A DNA stretch of 64,000 nucleotides, from the NCBI GenBank assembly GCA_947311845.1, contig CAMZMU010000063.1, positions 54,224,064-54,288,063 on the forward strand, written 5' to 3'. The notes under the pieces were generated by a model. That model worked only from the letters and a program-made list of their open reading frames with translations. It was not told the origin of the DNA and ran no database searches. Positions 56,482 through 64,000 of the stretch are shown piece by piece. A program made the position numbers and the translations under genes. Origin of the DNA: Poa pratensis. Taxonomy: Eukaryota > Streptophyta > Magnoliopsida > Poales > Poaceae. Each line of letters opens with the position of its first letter. The stretch's first letter is position 1.

Positions 56482-58900
56482 AAGAATAGCGCTGGACTCG
56501 AAGTTTCGCCGGTCCCAACAGCAAACGGCAAATCGCCGATCACACCAGCAAACGGCAACTCGCCGATCTCATCTGCAAACGGCAACTCGCCGGCCATGTC
56601 AGCAAACAGCAACTCGCCGATCCAGGCGACACACGGCGACTCGCCGATCCACTCGAAAAGCGGCAGCCTGCCCGCTTCACCTGCAAAAAGCGCATCTGCT
56701 CTTCCAATGAATTTCAATCCGCACTCGCCAGAGCTTCAGGAGGCGTTTTCCGGCCTTGAATCAGGTTTGAGCTTGACTGTTGGAGCATTCAATTTTTTCG
56801 TAAACAATCTTGGCACGCAGGACTCGACAGATCCGCAACAACTGGCGCTGGGTGCACTCGAGGCTGAGCTCGCCCCATCGTCGATTCCTGAAGCCTGCTC
56901 GCCCGCAACAACCATGTCGACCGGCGAGCTCGACAGGTTCATGATGACGGAACTCCAAGGCGAGGAGCAGAATCAGCATACAACACAAGCAACATCGACT
57001 TCAACCTACCACTCGACGAGAGTTTCGACTGCGGGATCTCCCTCGATGACTTCTACGAGCCCGCGATTCATAACGACAACAACGTCGACTCGGAGATCTT
57101 CACCAACACCAACCTCGACTCAGAAATCCATAATGGCTTCGCCAACACCGAGATGAGCATAGGTGATGAGCACATCGACAACGAGATTCGCCTCGAAGAT
57201 CTACTCGATGAACACACTGGCTCTGACATGAGCCTCGACGGCGACGTCGAGTCCATGACTGGAATCGACAGCACATACACCTGTCCTCGGGTCACGCCCC
57301 ATCAGGTCTACGTGGCCTTCACCGCAGAATCATCCGCAGACGCTGCCGCTCGCAGGCCTGCACAATTCCCATGCACGGTAACCATGCCGGATGGGGTCAC
57401 AACCTTGACAATCACGGAGGAGATGGCAGCAAAAGCAGATAAAGTCATAAAGGAGTGCACAATGATGCCACCAAACTCCACCCCAGAGGAGATGTTGACC
57501 TTCCAGTACTTCAACTGGCAGGAGTCAATTCGACTGCAAAACTACCGAGCGACGCTCGAGGAGCGCAAAAGGCAAGCCAGCCTCTCGAGTGCCCGACGAA
57601 GGGAGCAATCCCTCGGGTCCACACAGCAACCAACCCCTCGACCTAGGTCGCGGTTGGCAAGCCTTCCAGAACATGAAAGGGTAGCAATCACCCGTAACCT
57701 GTCGTTCATGACAGAGGACGCTAACGGAATCCCAGTGCCCAAAACTGCTGCGGGTGCATTATTCTCCGTAGGTGCTTACCTCAAGGCAATACAACCTCCG
57801 GCGAATGACCCTAACGCAGCCCTGCATCGCCAACAACTCAAATCGCTAGCTCTAGCGGCACAGGCTATACAGCCAGAAGACAAAACTCCAGCAAGGAATC
57901 GCGATCGCGACATAGTCGACTCACGACACGCAGCACATCATCGCAGTGGTCGCAGCCACCACTCGGATGAAGGAAGGAGAAGCACGCGCCGGCACAGGTC
58001 CAGCAGAAGCAGATCTCGAAGATCCTATAGCAGCGATTCATACTCTGATCGCGAACCAGAGCCATGCGGAGCATTGTGCTTCACTCGACGCATCCGTGAG
58101 ACGCGGATGCCCAAACGGTTCAAGTTGACAGGCGAACAACCCAAGTACAACGGTCGCCAAGAACCTTCTGGGTGGCTAGAAGATTACAGACTCGCCGTGG
58201 CATGCCAGCGGGCACGAACACCACGGCGATGCAGTACATACGACTTATGCTCGAAGGAACTGCCCGCGACTGGCTCAAATCGCTCCCTCCATCATCATAT
58301 GACTCGTGGGACGATTTCCGCAGAGACTTCATCAAAAACTTCGAGCCTCTGTGTGAGCGCCCGAAGACATTCGAGGAATTAAGGACATGCACTCAACGAT
58401 CAGACGAGTCGTTGAGATCATACATACGGCGGTGGACCGAAATACGCAATTCGGTTGGCAAAGTGTCAGAAGACAGGGCCATGGATGCCTTCATACAAGG
58501 TCTCGCCAGGAAGGACTTCAAAGAGGCACTTGGTCGTGAAAAGCCAACCTCCCTGGCTGACCTCATCAAAGTTGCGACTGAGTGGGCAGATGGAGAGGAT
58601 TCTGTACGCAGATCCCGTGCTTCCCCAACACGCGACAACTACGAAAGCGGCAGTCGAGCCGCAGAGATTCATACAGAGAAGATCGCAGGCGTAAACGTTC
58701 CAACGTCCTTACGACGATAACAGACCCGAGTTCATGGCGGCTGGATACACACAGCCAAGGAGGACCAAGATAGAAGCAATCGACGCTCGGATGATCGACG
58801 GGACAGTCGAGATCGCGAGCAGCGGAGCGACAGCTACAAAAGGCAAGAATGGCGCAAACGTAGCGACGCAAAACCCGAGCGGTCATTCGAGGAAAAGATG
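56482..58900 (+). pseudogene. Tat-like gag region (frameshifted)
   Basis: The first frame (to 57156) starts with seven diverged copies of an Asn-Gly-Asn-Ser-Pro-like unit (about 56520-56670) and is Ser/Thr/Pro-rich. The second frame (57153-58382) is acidic, then carries an Arg/Ser-rich stretch (RRSTRRHRSSRSRSRRSYSS) before the gag core. A shift near 58210 leads to the retrotransposon gag domain, with MLEGTARDWLKSLPP, FRRDFIKNFEP and ELRTCTQRSDESLRSYIRRW, up to 58720. A further shift precedes the linker to protease. No CCHC knuckle was recognised. Confidence 0.8.
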
Positions 58901-61430
58901 GACGACTGGTGCAGATTCCACCTCTTCAAGGGGGACGACGGAAAACTACGCTCCAATCACACCCTAAGGAACTGCAGGGAATTCGACCAAATGGCGACTG
59001 ACTACATGATACGACTCAAAGGAATGGCCCAGCACCTGCTCAGCCCACGCCTGCACCCGTACCACAGCCGAACGCTGTGCCCGCTCTCATGGCGCCACAG
59101 CCGCCACCACCCACCACCACCACAGCCTGCTCCAGGCGCAAACCTCGCAGGTGCCATACAACCCGTACTACGGGCGGAAGATGATCAATATCCACAGCCC
59201 CACGGGCAGATGTACATGATACAAAAGGGTCGCCCCTCCAACAGGCAGCAAAAGCTAATCACTCGACAGGTGAACATGGCTGTCATGGCACCTCCAGCCG
59301 TGCCCGAATTTCTGAAGGGATCGGAAACCATCATAAGCTTCAGTCGAGAGGATCATCCCCCAGCTGTAGTTCGACCAGGGCACGCGGCTCTGGTACTCGA
59401 CGCGCAAATAGGAGGCTACGCCATGACCAAGGTCTTCATGGATGGAGGCAGCGGCATAAACATCATCTTCGCGGACACGCTCCGCAAAATGAACAGGTCA
59501 GTCGAAAACCTCCCAAAATCTTCAAATACCTTCCACGGTATCGTTCCTGGCAAAGCAATTAGCCCAGAAGGCACCGTACAACTCGACGTTACGTTCGGGG
59601 ACAAAGCCACTTCAGGACAGAGTCGATTGAGTTCGAGGTCGTCGACTGGAAATCACAATACCATGCTATTCTTGGTCGCCCGACGTTTGCTCGATTCATG
59701 GCGGTGCCACACTATGCGTACCTCACGCTGAAGATGCCAGGACCAAAGGGAGTCATCACTGTCCGTGGAAACTTTCAAAGGTCCGATGCTTGCGACCGCG
59801 AGTTCAGCAAAATCTCCGAGATGTTCGGGGTGGGAGAATCACTCGCCGACTTAGCGATTACCAACGACCGCACACTCCTTCCAGAGCATAAGAAGTTGGC
59901 AGTCGACAGATCCTTCAATGCTACAAATGACACAAGGTCGCATCAGGTGCACCCGACCGATCCGTCCAAGACAGTCAACATATCTTCGAGCCTGCCTATC
60001 GCATAGGAAGGCGCGCTCGTCGAATTCCTCCGTGAGAACTGGGAAATATTTGCGTGGTGTCCAGCCGACATGCCAGGTATTCCCAGGGAATTCGCCGAGC
60101 ACTCTCTCCAATTGTTTCCAGATGCAAAGCCAGTCAAGCAAACGATGCGTCGAATCTCCGGCCCAAAGCGAACCGCAGTCGAATCTGAAGTCGACCGGTT
60201 ACTCGCAGCAGGATTCATTAGGGAAATCAAGAAATCACAATGGGTGGCCAACCCCGTACTCGTAGAAAAAAGCATACAGACATCCTTCGGATGTGCGTGG
60301 ACTTCACAGCGCTGAACAAGTGCTGTCCAAAGGATCACTTCCCGCTACCCGATCGACCAGATCGTCGACTCCACCGCCGGATGCGCACGACTCTCCTTTC
60401 TGGATGCTTACTCAGGTTATCACCAGATAAGGATGAAGCAAGAAGACGAAGAAAAAACGGCGTTCATAACCCCACTCGGGGTCTACTGCTACACAACTAT
60501 GCCCTTTGGGCTCAAAAACGCGGGTGCAACATACCAGCGCATGATGCAGGACTGCCTCAAAAAGCAAATTGGACGCAACGTCCAGGTCTACGTGATGACA
60601 TTGTCATTACCACAAGGGAAGAACGCACACTACTCGACGATTTGAGGGAGACGTTCGCAAACCTCAAACGCTTCCATATCAAGCTCAATCCTAAGAAGTG
60701 TACGTTCGGCGTTCCAGCCGGGCAGCTCTAGGGTACCTAGTCTCTGCCGTGGAATCGAAGCAGACCCGGAGAAAATACAGGCCATCCTCACAATGCAAAG
60801 GCCTTCAAAGCTTCATGATGTGCAGAAACTAGCAGGACGAGTAGCAGCGCTCAGTCGATTCATCAGCAAACTGGGTGAAAAGGCTCTACCATTCTATCGA
60901 CTGATGAAGAAGGCGGACAAGTTCGAGTGGACGCCAGAAGCTGAAGCAGCCTTCACAGATCTCAAGCGGATCCTCACAAGCCCTCCGATCCTCGTCGCAC
61001 CTAAGGAACGGGAACCACTCTACCTGTATGTCTCGGCTACAAACAGGGTGGTGAGCACCGTACTGGTAGTCGAACGCATGGAGGAGGGGCACATCCAAAG
61101 CATACAACGTCCAGTCTACTACCTGAGCGAGGTTCTCTCCATATCAAAACAGCGGTACCCGCACTATCAAAAGCTGGCATACGCTGTATTCATGTCCTCA
61201 AGGAAGTTGACACACTACTTCACCGAGCACCCGATCACCGTGGTAAGTAACTCAGCAATCGGTGATATCCTCACAAACCCCAATGCAACGGGTCGAGTCG
61301 CAAAATGGCTCATCGAGCTGGCTCCAAGAGACATCAAGTACGAGCACCCGAAGGCTATCAAAGCACAAGTCCTACCCGACTTCACAACCGAGTGGATAGA
61401 GCCCAATTACCTGGAGCACCAGACGTGTCC
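58901..61430 (+). pseudogene. Tat-like protease, RT and first RNase H (multiple breaks)
   Basis: Protease is seen as VFMDGGSGINIIFADTL (about 59434-59484), where Gly-Gly replaces the usual Thr-Gly. A shift near 59620, TAG at 60004-60006 and a shift near 60270 precede RT. RT contains SFLDAYSGYHQI, TAFITPLGVYCYTTMPFGLK and ATYQRMM. The catalytic YVDD codons are disrupted by a one-base loss at about 60592. A TAG at 60729-60731 follows. RNase H is recognisable from 60793 (LAGRVAALSRFISKLG) to KLTHYFTEHPITVVS. Confidence 0.85.
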
Positions 61431-61710
61431 AATTCCTGGACCATGTACTTCGATGGGTCCAAGAAACACGAAGGCGCAGGCGCAGGCGTCATCCTCATAT
61501 CACCAAAAGGGGACAAGCTACGTTATGTTTTGCAGATGGGATTCAAACTACCCTCCAATAACGAGGCTGAATACGAGGCCTGATCCATGGCATGCGGATG
61601 GCAAAAGCACTTGGGTGCACTCGATTGATGATCTACGGCGACTCCAATCTCGTGGTGCAGCAAACAATGAAGGGCTGCGAGTTGAGGCACATAGGAAGGG
61701 AAAGTAACGA
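61431..61710 (+). pseudogene. second (archaeal-type) RNase H domain
   Basis: WTMYFDGSKKHEGAGAGVIL (about 61435-61495) gives the first catalytic Asp. NNEAEYEA (about 61557-61580) gives the Glu, and MIYGDSNLVVQQ (about 61627-61662) gives the second Asp. A TGA at 61582-61584 separates the Glu from the last part. An extra RNase H of this kind between the retroviral-type RNase H and integrase is a known trait of the Tat lineage. Confidence 0.8.
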
Positions 61711-63129
61711 AGAAGCAGACATGCTAGCCAATCTTGGCTCAACTGGCGCACAAATTCCACCTGGTGTCTTCCTCGAGCGTATCGAACACAGATCTATCAA
61801 GGAGAAACGAGAGCCTCCTCCGTCGACTACGCCACCCAAAAGCAAAATGCCTAGCACAGAGGACCCCCCTGTCGAGGTATTTCTCATTGAGCCAACCTGG
61901 ACTCAACCTTTTCTGGCTTACATACTCCGTGGCGAGCTACCAGATGACATAACCGAGTCCCGACGCGTGACTCGAAGATCAAAAGCATACACCGTTATCA
62001 ACGGCGAGTTATACAAGCGCAGCATATCAGGTATGTTCCAAAGATGCATCGCATTCGAAGATGGCCAAGCCATACTTCGAGACATTCATGCAGGTACCTG
62101 TGGGCATCACGCCAGCAGTCGATCACTCGTAGCCAAAGCCTTTCGCGCAGGGTTTTACTGGCCTACAGCACTCAAAGACGCGGAGGACATAGTCAAAAGG
62201 TGCGTCGGCTGCCAGAAATTCGCAACAAGGCCGCACGCACCCGCATCGGCGTTGAAGACTATACCGCTGGCCTGGCCTTTCGCCCAATGGGGGCTCGATA
62301 TGGTTGGGCCACTCAAAAAATCATCGCATGGCGGGCATACTCACCTACTGGTGGCAGTCGACAAGTTCACAAAGTGGATCGAGGCGGTCCCCATCACAAA
62401 TTCGACTGCTACTACGGCAGTCAACTTCATAAAGAGCATCATCTACCGCTTCGGTGTCCCAAACAGTATCATCACTGATAACGGCACAAACTTCACGGCT
62501 GAGGAGTTCAAAACCTTCTGCAAAGAGCAGACATTACGCTCAACTACGCATCCGTGGCACATCCACAATCCAATGGCCAAGTCGAAAAGGCCAACGGACT
62601 TGTGACGAGTGGGATCAAGAAGCGCCTCTGGTGCCACTCAAAAGAGCTGCGGGTGCTTGGGTCGAAGAACTACCATCTGTGCTATGGAGCCTACGCACAA
62701 CTCCCAACACTTCTACGCAGTTCACACCATTCTTCATGGTCTATGGTGCAGAGCAATTCTGCCATCAGATGTGCGGTTCAATGCACCACGAGTTGAAGCA
62801 TACAATGAAGAAGACGCGGAAGAAGCACTCGAAGATGCAGTCGACTACTCGATGAAGCGCGAGACACGGCCTTGGCCCGCACAGCTGTTTACCAGCAAGA
62901 TCTCCGCAACTACCATAGCCGTCGACTGCGAACCAGGTCCTTCGTCGTTGGTGACCTGGTTCTTCGACTGAAGCAAAAGAAGGTGCACAAGCTCGCTTCC
63001 CCATGGGAGGGTCCCTTCATCATCACGGAGGTCCTTGGTGGAGGCGCATATCGACTGAAGCACGCGAAGACAGGCGAACTCTCTCATAATCCTTGGAACG
63101 TTGCGCATCTGCGCCGTTTCTACGCATAA
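61711..63129 (+). pseudogene. Tat-like integrase (frameshifted)
   Basis: The zinc region runs from GTCGHHASSRSLVAKAFRAG to CVGCQKF (about 62095-62220). The core shows Asp in WGLDMVGP, Asp in ITDNGTNF and, after a shift near 62535, Glu in NGQVEKANG. Further shifts near 62625 and 62760-62870 split the C-terminal part. That part still reads RTTPNTSTQFTPFFMVYGAE and ends with PWNVAHLRRFYA at TAA 63127-63129. Overall length and order are normal. Confidence 0.87.
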
Positions 63130-63330
63130 AGTGCTCACAATGTAATAGGCTATATGTCGGATGGCTGCAGGTTTCAGACGCGCTCTTTTCCTTACCAGGG
63201 TACCTAAGGGGACTGGAAGGTTTTTAATGAGGCGGCCTGCAGCCTAACATTCAAAAGAGGAATAAAATCAATGTTCCTTCGACTTCTTTGTACTCTACCC
63301 GCATAATTCATACCTTAACCGCACCCGAAA

Positions 63331-63606
63331 CCCTCGGGGCTGTGTTATTGATCAAATGAGCTCTCGCTCTTGCAGAAACACAATGCCTTAGCCGCACCCG
63401 AATGCTCGGGGGCTGCGTAACAAGGATCCAACAAAAACACAAAAACTCTGCAGCCGCACTCGAATACTCGGGGGCTGCACAGTCATTGGTTCACAACCAA
63501 CACACATTTCACAAACCCCGCTCGACTGACTCGGGGGCTCGACAAAAAATCAAAGTATACAAACTATACAATATACAAAGAGTCAAAAATTACACTCGGG
63601 GGCTGC
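63331..63606 (+). repeat. periodic CTCGGGGGCTG motif in the 3' spacer
   Basis: Five occurrences of (A)CTCGGGG(G)CT(G), near 63332, 63404, 63466, 63529 and 63594, are spaced about 62-73 bp apart. They occupy the untranslated stretch between integrase and the antisense frame. Each resembles a purine tract but none is followed by an LTR inside the window. Confidence 0.75.
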
Positions 63607-63637
63607 CCCTATACAAAAATTGCACTCGCAAACTATT

Positions 63638-64000
63638 CTAATCCTCAGGCTCGTCCTTTACGGGCAGCTCGGGACCGCAAAGCTGTTCGCGAGTGCACTC
63701 GATTAGTGTCTCCGCAGCTTGGATCGTGTCATCCAGGTCTTTTTGTTCGAGAACCTCTCCGGCTGCAGGTGTCCGCAACACCAACCTTGGTTTTCGACTA
63801 CGCATATACGCCATTGCAGCGTTGGCTCCAATCACAAGTCTCTGAGACAGCAACTCTCGAATGGGATTTGTTTGGCGGAAGATGTTCAACACAGCACGAA
63901 TCCCTTGTGGTTGTGGCCCCGAAGGAAAAAGAGTCTCGTTCAGGCGAATAAACGCTGCCCGGCATAACTCCAGCAGTTCAGCACTTCGCCAGACGCGATC
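63638..64000 (-). CDS. antisense reading frame downstream of Tat-like integrase (partial)
   Basis: A minus-strand frame is open from the window edge (64000) to the stop codon at 63638-63640, giving at least 120 residues. It contains ELLELCRAAFIRLNETLFP, IRAVLNIFRQTNP, RELLSQRLVIGANAAMAYMR and an acidic end (VKDEPED). It is helical and charged. Its N-terminus lies outside the window. Antisense frames in this position are known in Tat-lineage elements, and their function is not established. Unlike pol in this copy, the visible part has no break. Confidence 0.55.
   Translation of the reverse strand, partial: DRVWRSAELLELCRAAFIRLNETLFPSGPQPQGIRAVLNIFRQTNPIRELLSQRLVIGANAAMAYMRSRKPRLVLRTPAAGEVLEQKDLDDTIQAAETLIECTREQLCGPELPVKDEPED

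Larger units (their letters stand above)
55979..64000 (+). mobile_element. Tat-like Ty3/gypsy retrotransposon (3' end outside window)
   Basis: The element has a 5' LTR, a primer-binding site TGGCGCCGTCTGTGGGA, gag, protease, RT, RNase H, a second RNase H and integrase in that order. A spacer with repeated CTCGGGGGCTG words and an antisense reading frame follow. The second RNase H and the antisense frame fit the Tat lineage of plant gypsy elements. All coding parts carry frameshifts or stops. The element interrupted copia C. Confidence 0.9.

Noticed and set aside
63404..63606. CTCGGGGGCTG words as polypurine tracts marking several LTR starts
   Set aside because: No LTR sequence follows any of them within the window. 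They are better described as a spacer repeat.

Overview
The window looks like a large grass genome, most likely a Triticeae-type cereal. Dense nested retrotransposons and DNA transposons surround a few intron-containing, GC-rich genes. There is no prokaryotic gene organisation. The lineage call rests on the repeat types (Athila-like and Tat-like gypsy, small-LTR copia, Mutator, PIF-Harbinger, hAT and Stowaway-like elements) and on plant-specific genes.

Positions 1-18431 are a three-level nest. A Ty1/copia element, whose 5' end lies outside the window, is split at 2030/16588 by a complete Athila-like Ty3/gypsy element (2031-16582, target duplication CCCGC). That element is itself split by a 4.9-kb Mutator-like element (9402-14278, target duplication TAAAATATA). 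The Mutator-like element keeps only the N-terminal domain of its transposase, and it carries a broken acidic/basic coiled-coil gene plus several tandem arrays. Positions 18432-21650 hold PIF-Harbinger-like TIR elements, one of which contains rearranged pieces of a leucine-rich-repeat receptor gene, and a foldback MITE.

Positions 24300-27468 encode, on the minus strand, a complete three-exon GT-2-type trihelix transcription factor (789 residues). About 430 bp upstream of its start codon sits a 1.5-kb Mutator-type MITE (27896-29392, 9-bp target duplication). Both long terminal inverted repeats of this MITE carry a tRNA-like block with A- and B-box motifs, and a small hAT MITE is nested inside it. 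An intergenic stretch follows. Then comes a complete copia element (34316-39266) whose LTRs differ at only one base although its reading frames are broken many times.

Positions 39272-45860 are mostly unassigned sequence, with a perfect 54-bp-stem hairpin at 44661-44771. A decayed PPR-like fragment (minus strand, about 45861-46550) lies head to head with a ten-exon U1-70K (U1 snRNP 70 kDa) gene (46661-51165). The U1-70K gene has intact splice sites but an in-frame TAA at codon 107, before the RRM. Its long intron 6 carries a repeat whose inverted copy lies just downstream of the gene. A PIF-Harbinger element with a broken transposase (52218-54422) follows, then a minus-strand copia remnant. 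From 55979 to the window edge there is a Tat-like Ty3/gypsy element with an extra RNase H domain and an antisense reading frame downstream of integrase.

Only two loci look like host genes with full structures: the trihelix factor and U1-70K. Nearly everything else is mobile-element sequence in various stages of decay, and target-site duplications allow much of the insertion order to be read directly.
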